Assembly: GCA_964019155.1 (NCBI GenBank)
Contig: OZ025246.1
Coordinates: 3,288,066 to 3,352,065, forward strand
DNA from: Osedax fenrisi
Lineage: Eukaryota > Annelida > Polychaeta > Sabellida > Siboglinidae
DNA: 64,000 nucleotides
Reading direction: 5' to 3'
Numbering within the stretch: the stretch's first letter is position 1; each line of letters starts with the position of its first letter. The position numbers were made by a program, and so were the translations under genes. Below the pieces are notes generated by a model. That model made no database searches, was not told the origin of the DNA, and saw only the letters and a list, made by a program, of their open reading frames with translations. This document shows, piece by piece, positions 1 to 10,914 of this stretch.

Positions 1-1008
1 AATCGGCGTTGCTCGGTTTTTTATTATTTGCCTATCTATCATTTATTAATTATAACTATTCCTGATTTGGAATTTCTTGCCGTACCCAACTTTGCTTTAC
101 TCGTGGTTTAATAGCTTACCTATCTATTATTTATTATTTATGGCTATTCATGATTCTGCTTTTCATATACAATAACATAAATTGTTGCTAAAATTCAAAC
201 AAATTTATACAAATATTAATATCTCAAAAATTAGTGGAAAAATATTTCAAAAATATTTCAAATAATATTTAAAAAAATACAACACTAATATTACAAAATA
301 TTACTTAATAAATATCGAAAACCCAAACCGCACCCTGCGTTGGTCGATTTTTGATTGTTTGCCTATCTATTATTTATTAATTATAGCTATTCCTGATTCT
401 GTATTCATAGTATACAACAAATATTTCCAAATATTACAAAATATATTTTTTATAAATGTTCTACAAATATTTTAAAAAGTATAATATTTATATCTTATAT
501 TTATATATTTATTATATAATTATAATATTTTAATTATATCTTAAAATAATAATATTTCAACGAATAGTTGAAAAATATAAAAAAATATTTCAAATAATAT
601 TTTTTAAAATACAAAAAATATAAATAATATTACAAAATATATTTTAAAAAAATTTCAAAAAAAATTTTAAAAATAATTCAAAAAATTTCAAAAATATTTC
701 AAAAAATGTCAAAAATATTTCAAAAATATTTCAAAAAATTTCCAAAAATTTCAATAAAAAATCAAAAAAAATTCAAAAAAATACTTCGAAAAAATGTCAA
801 AAAAATATTTCAAAAAAGCGAGGTCGAAGATTTTGGATGACAAAAAATCATTTTAATGGCAAAAAGTCAATTTTTCAGGTTTTTCTGGGGTACGCGGTAA
901 AAAATTCAAAAAAATTTCCGGACCAAGACCATACTGTTGCAAATTTATTAAGATCGGGTATAAAATATTTTCGCGACGTACCCCGGTTCTCGAGTTACCT
1001 CACCAGAT

Positions 1009-1039
<31 letters not shown>

Positions 1040-1905
1040 ATTAAATAGACTTTCTTTTATATAATAGATATTTGTCTACATTTGATTGTATTTTAAAGAT
1101 AAACTTTATTTAATTGTATATACTAGAAATATAGAATAGAATATAAATCAGAAATGTCCCTAATTAATAAATAATAAATAATAGATAGGCAAACAAACAA
1201 AAACCGAGAAATTCCGGGTCGGGTACGGATTGGGTTTAGGTTTGAGTTTTCAAAATTTTTTTAAAACATATTTTGTAATATTTTAAATATTTTTTGCATT
1301 TTAGAATAATCAGAAATAGCTATAATTAATAAAAAATAAATAGGCAAACAATCAAAATCGGGTATGGCTGTATTGGCAATGTTGAAATATTTTTTATATT
1401 TTTTAAAATATTTTTAGACACTTTTTTAAAATATATTTTGTAATATTTGAAATTATTATTTGTAATCTTACCAAATATTTTACAAATAATCTTAAAAACG
1501 AACAACGCTGGGTCTACATCGGATACAGTTAGAATTAGTAAATATTAGTTAGAAGACAAAAATTAAATATTAGCTAAATATAATCAGGAATATCTACAAT
1601 TAATAGGCAAATAATCAAAAACCTAGCAACGCAGGGTAGTGTACGGTTTGTGTTTGTGTTTGGGTTTAGGTTTGGGTTTTAGACATTTTTTTAAAACATA
1701 TTTTGTAATATTTGAAATATTTGTTGTATTTTTTAATATATTTTTTGAAATATTTTTCTACTTTGTTTTGTATGTCAGCTAACATTTATTTTATTGTATA
1801 TTATATACAGTATATATAGCAATTAAGAATCAGGAATAGCTATAATTAATATAATATATATAAGAAAATAATCAAAACCGAGCAACGCCGGGTCGGGTAC
1901 GGCTA

Positions 1906-1912
<7 letters not shown>
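1..1912. repeat. Inverted cluster of GC-islet repeat units (probable transposon)
   Basis: A unit of roughly 80-90 bp recurs, diverged. It reads: a CAGGAATAGCTATAATTAAT-like start, an AT-rich stretch with GATAGGCAAACAATCAAAA, then a GC islet such as GAGCAACGCCGGGTCGGGTA. Copies near 1-60, 60-170 and 320-405 are in reverse orientation; copies near 1150-1235, 1310-1375, 1575-1665 and 1830-1905 are forward. The block is therefore two facing arrays around an AT-rich core of ATATTTCAAAA-like repeats. The right edge reads GGTACGGCTAGTATATATA and stops at an AT tract, as at the end of a non-autonomous transposon. The left end lies outside the window. No coding frame is seen. Confidence 0.6.

Positions 1913-1936
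<24 letters not shown>
1908..1936. repeat. (AT)n microsatellite
   Basis: Pure AT dinucleotide tract at the right edge of the GC-islet repeat cluster. Confidence 0.9.
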
Positions 1937-1938
<2 letters not shown>

Positions 1939-2030
1939 TTGTTCACTTGCAATGCGTAGTTAAATAGCGTATTTAATTTATAAATTATATATATATATAA
2001 GGGCCATAGCTAGCTATAGTGTTAAGGCTA

Positions 2031-2323
2031 CACTGTTAAAAATAAGGGTATAAAATTATGAATTATATGGTATAACATATGGAAATACGAGTTATACCAT
2101 ACAATTACGTTAAATGGTATAAGATCACATATTATATGGTATAACATTTGTTTTTTTAAGTTATACCATATAGCTATAAGCTAGCTTAATTTAAATGGTA
2201 TAAGATCACAAATTATATAGTATAACATTTGTTTTTTTTTAGTTATACCGTAAATTGTATACCAGGACGCCACGGGGTTATACCATTTTTTAATCAATAT
2301 TATACCATTTATTTCTAACAGTG
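2031..2323. mobile_element. MITE with CACTGTTA termini and TA target duplication
   Basis: The ends are imperfect inverted repeats: CACTGTTAAAAATAAGGGTA on the left and, on the complement of the right end, CACTGTTAGAAATAAATGGT. Each end abuts TA (2029-2030 and 2324-2325), consistent with a TA target-site duplication. The 293-bp interior repeats ATGGTATAA / TTATACCAT several times on both strands and has no ORF. A TA duplication suits a Tc1/mariner-type MITE, but the family is inferred from the ends only. Confidence 0.65.
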
Positions 2324-2442
2324 TAGTGTCAGTTTTACTAGCTTCACCGTTATACTAGTAAACAATGATGTCATCGCTCCCCGAGATAATACTTAATTCA
2401 CCGCTTTCACACACACACACACACATACATACACACACACAG

Positions 2443-2488
2443 TATTCGGGAGGAGATACGCATCATGAAGGAGGTGGAGGCGAAACAG
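2443..2488 (+). CDS. Candidate internal exon a, unidentified gene A
   Basis: A 46-bp GC-richer segment sits between an acceptor (CACACACAG, ending at 2442) and a donor (CAG|GTGACC at 2489). It enters in phase 2 and leaves in phase 0. The open frame reads IREEIRIMKEVEAKQ, charged and helix-like, unlike the surrounding AT-rich DNA. Its exit phase fits exon b directly. I do not recognise the protein. Splice signals, openness and composition are seen; the gene model is inferred. Confidence 0.45.
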
Positions 2489-2519
2489 GTGACCAGAGCA
2501 TCGTTTGCGCATGCGTTAT

Positions 2520-2600
2520 GTAATGTCTACACGCCGTGTATACATTGTCTATACGACATGTACACATTGTATACATGCCTTGTACACATTGTATACTTAA
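2520..2600. repeat. Short tandem repeat of GTACACATTGTATAC type
   Basis: Three or four diverged copies of a motif close to TGTACACATTGTATAC lie in the intron between candidate exons a and b. Confidence 0.6.
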
Positions 2601-3127
2601 TATTATAAATGGCTACATCTGTACATAATACGTATTCTTAATGTTCGTATCGAATTCTCTATATTTAACATTTAGTATATATCTTATACGGTATTACATT
2701 ATATAATAACATAGATTTATAGTTTACTGTAAGCTATAAATCTATTTATAATAACCACAACAATAATATAATATTAAACACACATTGATACATTGTATTA
2801 TAGGTATATTGTATCGATTCTCCGCTATTCGTCTAACTCGTATAGTTGATTACACTGGTGCGGTTTACAGTCCTTTATATAGTTGTACATTTCACAGACT
2901 TAAATATAACTATTATATATATATGATACATATTTATTTAGTTAATTTTTGTATGGATAACTAGTTTTAATTTTATGGTATATATATATATATCATACAA
3001 ATAGTGGAGTAATATTTGTAATCTAATATTATAGTTAACAATTGTATTCAGTTGTATACTTTCATTAACACCCGCTATCTGTAATACCCGCTAACCCATT
3101 CATCCGTGACCACCTCTGCCCACCCAG

Positions 3128-3238
3128 CTACTAGACCAGTTACCCGAGATGCAAGCCTCCTCCAAACGGGATGCTGACGGAGCAGTGGACGTTCACCTCG
3201 GGGAGGCTGCTTTCGCTAGCATCTCGACATCTCATTTC
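3128..3238 (+). CDS. Candidate internal exon b, unidentified gene A
   Basis: A 111-bp open segment (37 codons, phase 0 to 0), clearly GC-richer than its flanks. It follows a good acceptor (CTCTGCCCACCCAG) with a branch-point-like GCTAACC about 40 bp upstream, and ends at donor TTC|GTTAGT. Only this frame is open; the other two contain stops. The product begins LLDQLPEMQASSKRD and continues with a neutral Ala/Ser-rich stretch. It joins exon a in phase to give a helix-like segment. No family recognised. This is the best supported exon of gene A. Confidence 0.55.
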
Positions 3239-3256
3239 GTTAGTGGACTATATATA

Positions 3257-3258
<2 letters not shown>

Positions 3259-3304
<46 letters not shown>
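3259..3304. repeat. (AT)n microsatellite
   Basis: About 46 bp of AT dinucleotides, directly followed by a (GAAT)n tail of a retroelement-like repeat. Confidence 0.9.
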
Positions 3305-3307
<3 letters not shown>

Positions 3308-3395
3308 TGAATGAAATCAGTTTATAGACACGTGTCTAAGGAGGATCAATGAAAGCTATAAATAGCTTTATTACATCAATACCTCCATAGTATAT
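3305..3395 (-). mobile_element. LINE/SINE 3' end fragment with (ATTC)n tail
   Basis: GAATGAATGAAATCAGTTTA followed by TAGACA, GTCTAAGGAG and ATCAATGAAAGC closely matches 21086-21180. On the minus strand it ends in a short (ATTC)n tail, typical of 3' ends of CR1/L2-like LINEs and SINEs that copy them. No coding capacity. Confidence 0.55.
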
Positions 3396-3519
3396 GAATA
3401 TAATAGCTTTAGGACAGTCGTATAATAATAAGACTCGTGTACTAGAATTCAATAATAGTAGAGTAATATACAACAAACTAATAATAATAATAATATTTTC
3501 CCTCGGCGTATTTCATGAT

Positions 3520-3523
<4 letters not shown>

Positions 3524-3559
<36 letters not shown>
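3524..3559. repeat. (AT)n microsatellite
   Basis: AT tract whose right edge carries the complement of the shared flank CCTAAATCTGATAATA, also found beside the AT tracts at 9640 and 23757. Confidence 0.85.
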
Positions 3560-3563
<4 letters not shown>

Positions 3564-3900
3564 ATTATCAGATTTAGGTTTTCAGACCAGGGTAATTATA
3601 TATATTAGTTGATAGAGATATATTATATCAACTTATTTGTTACGTCATTGTTGTCACGGTGGTCCAGCGTATCGCTCAGTGACGTAATATGACGTAATAG
3701 GTTAGTTGGACATACAGACGTATGCGTAGTCAGTTGATATGTTATGAATGCACAAGTACACGGGGCAGGGTGGTTAAAAGTGGGGCGGGGGTTATCTCAG
3801 ACTCATCAATTATTACCATATATTGTAATATATATATATATATATATATACTTTTCTAAGAAGATAGATCTATAATATCACATGTTCTTTATTTATATGT
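3560..3900. other. Intergenic or intronic stretch, no gene seen
   Basis: No coding frame. It holds an inverted pair TTACGTCA / TGACGTAA (about 3640 and 3683), a second CRE-like TGACGTAA, and an AT tract near 3829-3851. Regulatory meaning is unproven. Confidence 0.5.
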
Positions 3901-4770
3901 ATGATGATAATAAGGTTTATTAGCATTTATCATAGGTGTGGCCACCCCTCGTAGGTGTATATAACAAAATATAACGAAAACAATAAATAGATAAATAAAT
4001 TAGATAAATAAATAAACAAAACGATAAACTAATATATTTTATAAAAATAGTAATATGTTATACTTAAATAAGTGAATATATTACATCGATGATATGTAAG
4101 CTTCGAGTTGTGTAATAAAGGACGGGTGTGAATGGATTGATCTAATAGAGGGAGGGATGGAATTCCATAAGAATGGAATAATATAACTGAAGGCGAGTTT
4201 ATGGTATTTCAGGTATGAAACACGAGGGAAAATTACGGAAATGTCGGCATTTGATCGTAAGGAAGTCAGTTGGCGTCTTAGTGTTAGTAGGGAAGTCAAG
4301 TAAGGAGGAGAAGTATAATATATTGCTTTATGAGCGAGTGATAGAAGGTGTAGGAGGGAACGTTTCTTTTGATGGAACCAGTTGGATATGAGTTGGTGGG
4401 AGTCGGTAATGGAATGATCAAATCAATTTATGTAGAAAATGGTTCGTATAGATGCACGAATTATACGATTTAAAGGGGATAATGAAGTATTAGGGAGATG
4501 ATATAGTAGTGAGGAGCAGTAGTTGATACGAGAGAGGACGAGTGCATTTTGAAGAGGTGATAGTTAGCTGATTTAGATATATTAGCTATGGGAATTTAGG
4601 GATAGGTTAGCATCCGAAGTAACTCCAATATTTATAACAGATGATGAAGGGATGATGAGAGACCGTCGATGATAAAAGGAGGAAAATATTGATAGTTAGA
4701 TGGGATATTTAGGAGTGTATATTTTGAAGAGTTAAGTAGAAGATTGTTAGATAGAAGCCATGGATATACC
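3900..4770 (-). pseudogene. 5'-truncated LINE ORF2 C-terminus (CR1/L2-like)
   Basis: On the minus strand a frame at 4081-4299 ends in the C-terminal signature of CR1/L2-type reverse transcriptases (a block like FLWNSIPPSIRS, then a final alpha-helical tail). Upstream to about 4770 the same alignment continues through frameshifts and stops. It parallels the better preserved element at 25602-28991 position by position: SELINI-like segment, thumb, WN-LP motif. The 3' UTR lies at about 3900-4080. It is a dead fragment, not a host gene. Confidence 0.75.
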
Positions 4771-5072
4771 CTCGGAGTATCGCTAAACCATGAGTATCGG
4801 GACGGATACAAACATCGGAACGTATACTATTAGATTTAGAAATAAATAAATCATACATATAATATTAATATATAGAGATGTCTGGTGTGTTTGAACACTC
4901 GTTAATGAGTTGATCATTGAGATCAATACGTATTGACAACCCGTAAACAATAGATCACGTGATACATCACTGTACAGTGTACAGTATAGCTTACGGAGTG
5001 CACGATGTAAGGAATGTCAAATATGTTACTATGGTATACCACTATATATACCACACACACGCGCACACACAC

Positions 5073-5806
<734 letters not shown>

Positions 5807-5933
5807 TGTTATTATTAAAAAGTAGTGCGTATATAACATTCCTGTAAACCCATATTATTTCCTCTAACTAATAAAGTATTATTATTTATAAATAATGAAA
5901 CTAAATATAATGTAAATAAACACACGTTTTTAG

Positions 5934-5974
5934 GGAAGACCCTCGAAAAACACGGCGAATACCGGACACAATTA
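5934..5974 (+). CDS. Candidate internal exon c, unidentified gene A
   Basis: A 41-bp segment between acceptor CACGTTTTTAG and the strong donor TTA|GTAAGT. It enters in phase 1 and leaves in phase 0, reading KTLEKHGEYRTQL. It joins candidate exon d (7604) in phase, giving one continuous amphipathic helix-like stretch. The phase does not match exon b (phase 0), so an exon is missing between 3239 and 5933 or the model is wrong there. Confidence 0.5.
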
Positions 5975-5980
5975 GTAAGT

Positions 5981-6734
5981 TATAATTAGTTAACAAAGTA
6001 TACATATAACTAAATATATATAATATTATTGTCTAAACTGTTAAATTAAGATGTGTATACAAATTCGATATATATCGAAAAGTAAGTGTTCCGAAAACAT
6101 ATTATTTGGAGATATCAAAAGTGAATTCATTAAAATGTTACCGAATTTGTATAGGTCAAAAGTAGATCGATTCAGTCATTGTTATTTACATGTAAACTTT
6201 CAATTCCGTGAAAATGTCGTAATTTTAAAATATATATTTTTAATATAATTCACATATATATTATAATATTAAAAGTATATTAGTCTGATAATTAGCTTAA
6301 TTACCTTATGAATTAATACTATTAAATTTAACTTGAAATAATACATGTGTATCCATCTAGTGGTTGGTATAAGAACTATATTAATATAATTACATAGCTT
6401 AGATAGTAGGAGTGAACCACCTTTGCTTCGCAAAATCTTTGGTACTATATATACTACCAAACGTATACAACACGTATTATATGGCAACAACAGGTATTAC
6501 TCTTATTCTATTCTCTATCAATCCATATATTATCAACGTAATTATGTAGATCATTTAAATATGACGTAATGTTTTTTATTATTAACGTGTTAATTAAACT
6601 GTATTTTAAAACAAATTAATGAATACTCGAATTTAATTAATTTCTTCGTTATTTTTGCATCGAAATTCGCTAATATATCGTCACACGCGAAATAATAAAA
6701 TGTAAATATATATTTGTTAAATATTCACATCCGT
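5981..6734. other. AT-rich stretch, no gene seen
   Basis: Short AT-rich frames on both strands (for example 6051-6248 and 6269-6490) show no domain, codon bias or splice context. I treat it as intron or spacer. Confidence 0.5.
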
Positions 6735-6744
6735 ACCCATAGTT

Positions 6745-7197
6745 AACGCAACCAGCACATTAACCACTCCTTTCAACAGTACCGTACACACACGCGCACA
6801 TTAAACCGCTCCCAGCACACATTCGACAGCTCCCATCACACATTAAACCGCTCCCCGCACAGTAAACCGCTCCCCGCACACATTAAACCGCTCCCCGCAC
6901 ACAGTAAACCGCTCCCCGCACAGTAAACCGCTCCCCGCACATAGTAAACCGCCCCCATCACACATTAAACCGCTCCCTGCACATAGTAAACCACTCCCCG
7001 CACAGTAAACCGCTCCCCGCACATAGTAAACCGCTCCCCACACATTAAACCGCTCCCTGCACATAGTAAACCACTCCCCGCACACATTAAACCGCTCCCC
7101 GCACATAGTAAACCGCTCCCCGCACACAGTAAACCACTCCCCGCAAAATAAACCACTCCCCGCACAGTAAACCACTCCCGCACACAGTAAACCCACA
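6745..7197. repeat. Minisatellite of CCGCTCCCCGCACAtaGTAAA type
   Basis: About twenty irregular copies (roughly 18-24 bp) built from CCGCTCCCCGCACA plus CAGTAAA, TAGTAAA or CATTAAA. Minus-strand frames rich in CGERF/CGEWF are translations of this repeat. It is pyrimidine-rich on the plus strand. Confidence 0.85.
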
Positions 7198-7603
7198 CTA
7201 AGACTTCCGTCCGTCGACGGCCTGTCCGCCATACAACGTAAGATACTTCCGATTCAGAGGTCTGCCATGCTGAACAATAAAGATGAGAAACAAGTTAGTC
7301 GTGGGCGCTAATGCGGTATTAATATGCTATATAGAAATATCGTAAATATATCTACAATATAAATATATATATATTGTAAATTTAATTTAAATTAAAGTAA
7401 TAATTATTATGTTAATATTAAAGAAGTGAATATTTATTTAGTCGATACTTTAATAGTTAATGTGTTTATATATATTGATACGGGGTTACAATAAATATAC
7501 ATATCATCAATGTGCTAACTGTATGTGTCACATCATTACACGAGTGTCACGCGCGCGCGTGTCAGAGTGTCAGAGTGTCACCACCGTCACCACACTCCAA
7601 CAG

Positions 7604-7695
7604 AGAAACGCTATCCTGTTACTACAGGCCAAGGAGATGGAACGTAACACCTGCAGCCTAGCAACGGTTGCCACTATAACCGCTGTACATCATAG
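7604..7695 (+). CDS. Candidate internal exon d, unidentified gene A
   Basis: A 92-bp open segment between acceptor CACACTCCAACAG and donor CATAG|GTTAGC, phase 0 in and phase 2 out. The peptide starts RNAILLLQAKEMERN and runs on as a mixed hydrophobic stretch ending in VHHR. Composition and frame coherence are clearly better than in its flanks. It joins exon c upstream and exon e downstream in phase. The protein is not recognised; a helical or coiled segment is likely. Confidence 0.55.
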
Positions 7696-7699
7696 GTTA

Positions 7700-8331
7700 G
7701 CCGTTAGGGTTTAGCCGTGACCTTTAGTATCGCTACCCGGGTCGCGGGGTAGTTATAGCGGGTCGTATTTGTTAAGGAGTGGTGGGGTTTGGGTTTGGGG
7801 TAACCATTCGTGTGTACTTTGTAGGAGATCAATATTCTATTAAAATATTAAAAACTATTTCGAAAATTCGTATAAACAATCATAACGGTATCGTTACAAT
7901 AATGTATTGCATATGTACACAAGCTAAACGACTATATTGTCTTAACTATACAGTAGATAAAGTTGATAACGATACGCTAACGCTACTAATACTGTATTGT
8001 AGTCAAGGCACGACTTGTTGATATGGTCACCAAGGTCATGTGCATGTGTTCTACGCTCGTCCTACTAACACACACACATACACGTCTATGAATCTCGTTA
8101 ACTAATTAATACTTAATAATGTGACTTTCTTCATCGCTGTTGATCAACATAACCATCCATCTAAGACATCACGTTTAGAACCATAGTACTATCGGCATGA
8201 TAGGGCACCGATTTATCTGTATACTGCAATACTAACTTTCCGTCTAGTATGTGTGTTTACTTATACATATACGTTCGTGTGTGTTTTTAATATACATTGA
8301 TAAAATAAACATATTGTATATATTTATTAAT

Positions 8332-8335
<4 letters not shown>
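7700..8335. other. No gene seen
   Basis: Intron-like sequence after candidate exon d. A short frame at 7779-8021 has no recognisable domain. A mildly GC-rich patch at 7700-7790 has no splice context that I can support. Confidence 0.4.

Positions 8336-8370
<35 letters not shown>
8336..8370. repeat. (AT)n microsatellite
   Basis: AT tract directly abutting the GGGGAGAGCGGGGCAGGTTG edge of the next repeat. Confidence 0.9.
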
Positions 8371-8373
<3 letters not shown>

Positions 8374-9145
8374 GAGAGCGGGGCAGGTTGACCTTAGGGG
8401 CAGGTTGAGCCATCTCAATTATTTCTGCTATTAATAAATATATATATGTAATTTTTAATACATGTATAAACATCTATATTTAGCATTATTATATCAACTC
8501 AAAAATTATTTATTTTAACTATTTAAAATATTATTTAATTATTAATATTTTATAAAAAACTCGTTGGTGGGACAGTAAGTTTAAATTTGATATTATTAAT
8601 ATAGTTTGTAATAACATAGCATTATTAATGATATATAAATAAAATATATTTAATATACTTTATATTATAAAATAAAAAATTCAAAAAGTATCATTCACTA
8701 ATTAATTATATTACTTTTATATATACTAGTGATATGGGGCAGGTTGACCATAGCAAAACGGGGCAGGTTGACCATAGGGTCAAACTGCCCAGTTTATCAT
8801 TAAACATATTTATTTATTAATTTATTTAATTATTAATGACTTATTTCAATAATAATAATAATCTAATTAATTAAATATATAATTGAGTAATTACTTTAAA
8901 TAATAAATAATTGGTTTATATTCTGGATTAAAACATAGAGCATCTAACCTCTCTCATAATCTAATCTCTCGCCTTAAAAATTTAATTAGTTTTAATATTA
9001 ATCTTGGTGAATATGCTAGTTAATATACTAATAAATATAAATATTTAACTTTAACTATGTTTATTTTTTAAATATATCTTTAATTTTGCATTTTTTCTAC
9101 CTGGCTCAAGCTGCCCATTAGACGGGGCAGGTTGATCCAAATTTA
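8371..9145. repeat. Element with repeated GGGGCAGGTTGACC motif
   Basis: The motif GGGGCAGGTTGACC or a one-base variant occurs near 8380, 8398, 8736, 8760 and 9124 on the plus strand. It is inverted (GGTCAAACTGCCC, GGCTCAAGCTGCCC) near 8778 and 9103. The rest is AT-rich without an ORF. Clustering of one GC-rich motif in both orientations suggests a non-autonomous DNA transposon with subterminal repeats. Clean terminal repeats are not visible. Confidence 0.6.
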
Positions 9146-9379
9146 AGGTTATTCCCCTACTTAAGGGCCTTACTTCATGGCCGACGAAATAGAATATTTC
9201 TACAAGAAATAATATATAAAATCATAAATTCGATGAATCCCTTTATAATTATATATTATTTATGCACGACATTAAATATAAGTTCAATAAATATGCATTT
9301 ATAAACATAATAGATTACACATTCACTAAATAAATAAATTAAAATAATTATGTGAATACTAAAAATTCAGATTTTCTAG
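9146..9379. other. No gene seen
   Basis: AT-rich sequence between the GGGGCAGG element and candidate exon e; nothing recognised. Confidence 0.4.
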
Positions 9380-9419
9380 GAGGCACACAGGGGGCATTCA
9401 TCTTCTGAAACCGCATCCG
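9380..9419 (+). CDS. Candidate small exon e, unidentified gene A
   Basis: A 40-bp segment between acceptor AGATTTTCTAG and donor CCG|GTAGAT, phase 2 in and phase 0 out, reading RHTGGIHLLKPHP. The entering phase matches the end of exon d, forming an Arg codon across the junction. It is very short, so the support is splice signals and phase only. Confidence 0.35.
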
Positions 9420-9434
9420 GTAGATATATTAGGT

Positions 9435-9439
<5 letters not shown>

Positions 9440-9503
<64 letters not shown>
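9440..9503. repeat. (AT)32 microsatellite
   Basis: Uninterrupted AT tract of about 64 bp. Confidence 0.95.
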
Positions 9504-9506
<3 letters not shown>

Positions 9507-9637
9507 AGATAGAATCTTCTATCCTCTTCTCATCTAGACTCTATCTCTCTATATATAAATTTAATTACTTTAACATTAAATTAATTATCTCGATAAACTT
9601 TAGCTTCTACAAAAACCCGGATGTAAACCTAAATCTG

Positions 9638-9638
<1 letters not shown>

Positions 9639-9679
<41 letters not shown>
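9639..9679. repeat. (AT)n microsatellite
   Basis: AT tract preceded by CCTAAATCTGATAATA, a flank shared with AT tracts at 3524 (inverted) and 23757. Confidence 0.9.
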
Positions 9680-9680
<1 letters not shown>

Positions 9681-9682
<2 letters not shown>

Positions 9683-9957
9683 GCGTCAGACACACAAGCA
9701 GTAGGACACGAGTTCGACCCTCGTCCGGACCATTAATTAATTTTATAAAATGGGTCTTAAAATATTATTTAGAAGTGATCTTATATAATTGTGTATAAAT
9801 AAATGATCGGCTCTCGTTAAAACCATGGATGCCTTAACATGAGAGCGGCTTCGAAGGGACATTAGAGCCATATATGGTTATAAGTGAAAACTTCATCTAA
9901 GTTCCTGGATGGGATGAAAGGACTCCACCAAATAAAAATAACAATAACAATAACAAT
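9681..9957 (+). mobile_element. tRNA-derived SINE-like element
   Basis: ACGAGTTCGACCCTCGT contains a good RNA polymerase III B box (GAGTTCGACCC) in a T-arm-like hairpin, followed by GTCCGGACCA like a tRNA 3' end. About 200 bp of non-coding body follow and the element ends in a simple (AATAAC)n tail at about 9935-9957. The A box is not clear because an AT tract replaces the 5' part. Promoter box, body and simple tail together suggest a 5'-truncated SINE. Confidence 0.5.
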
Positions 9958-9965
9958 ATATATAC

Positions 9966-10098
9966 TAGCTGTTTTGGCCCGGTGTATGTGCGGATAGTTG
10001 ATAATTATGAGTTATTATTAAAAAATTGCATCATGCAATTTTTTAATAATAACTCATAATTATCAACTATCCGCACATACACCGGGCCAAAACAGCTA
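9966..10098. repeat. Perfect 66-bp palindrome with one-base centre
   Basis: The left arm 9966-10031 and right arm 10033-10098 are exact reverse complements around a single C at 10032. The ends are TAGCTGTTTTGGCCCGGTGT and its complement. A perfect inverted repeat of this size is a recent event: a minimal MITE or foldback copy, or an assembly or replication foldback. The left edge TATATACTAGC resembles the complement of the right edge of the cluster at 1-1912. Confidence 0.9.
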
Positions 10099-10180
10099 TA
10101 AGAAATATATTATTTATTTGATTTAAATTAATTATGTTATAAAAAATAAATATTGAGAAATTAATATAATATACATAATA

Positions 10181-10735
10181 AATGGGAGTTAGCCCTATCT
10201 GAATTAGCCCAATCGAAGTTATCCATATCTGAATTAGCCCTATCGGAGTTAGCCCTATCTGAGTTAGCTCTATCGGAGTTAGCCCTATCTGAATTAGCCC
10301 TATATGAATTAGCCATATCTGAGTTAGTTTATCTAAATTAGCCATATCTGAGTTAGCCATATCAGAGTTGCCCTATCTGAATTAGCCCTATCTGAGTTAG
10401 TCCTATTTGAATTAGCCCTCTCTGAGTTAGCCCTATCTTAATTAGCACTATCGGAGTTAGCCCTATCGGAGTTAGCCCATATCTGAATTAGCCCTATCGT
10501 AGTTAGCCCTATCTGAATTAGCCCTATCTGAGTTAGCCCTATCTGAATTAGCTCTATCGTAGTTAGCTCTATCTGAATTAGCTCTATATGAATTAGCCCT
10601 ATCTGAATTAGCCTTATCGTAGTTAGCCCTATCTGAGTTAGCCCTATCTGAATTAGCCATATCGGAGTCAGCTCTATCGGAGTTAGCTCTATCTGAATTA
10701 GCCCTATCGGAGTTAGCTCTATAGGAACACCTCAT
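10181..10735. repeat. 15-bp minisatellite, array 1
   Basis: Tandem 15-mers of the type GARTTAGCCCTATCK. On the minus strand they translate as an ANSDR pentapeptide repeat because 15 is divisible by three. The frame has no start context, domain or splice sites, so I do not call a gene. Confidence 0.9.
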
Positions 10736-10914
10736 CTCTCAATAAAATAAGTTATATATATTCGTAAAGAATTGTATAATTATGAAATAAATTAAAATAA
10801 ATTTAATAAATCGTACGAAATTACCTCGTACGAGATTACTGGTAACCATGAATCTCATTGGATTAAACTAATGTTATTAAAAAGCTCCACCTAATTAATA
10901 TAGTATACATAATA
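10736..10914. repeat. Array flank, copy 1 of a duplicated unit
   Basis: About 170 bp starting at CTCTCAATAAAATAAG and including TACCTCGTACGAGATTACTG and AAAAGCTCCACCT. Nearly the same sequence follows array 2 (11455-11615), so array plus flank was duplicated as one unit of about 0.7 kb. Confidence 0.85.

Noticed and set aside
3640..3700. CRE-like TGACGTAA pairs as a promoter
   Set aside because: No gene start nearby and the pairing suggests a small inverted repeat; insufficient support.
6843..7232. Minus-strand ORF rich in CGERF
   Set aside because: Translation of the minisatellite, open in two frames at once.
7203..7237. Possible exon after the CCGCTCCCC minisatellite (GTAAGA donor)
   Set aside because: GC-rich and open in all frames, but its length of 35 bp would break the phase agreement between candidate exons c and d.
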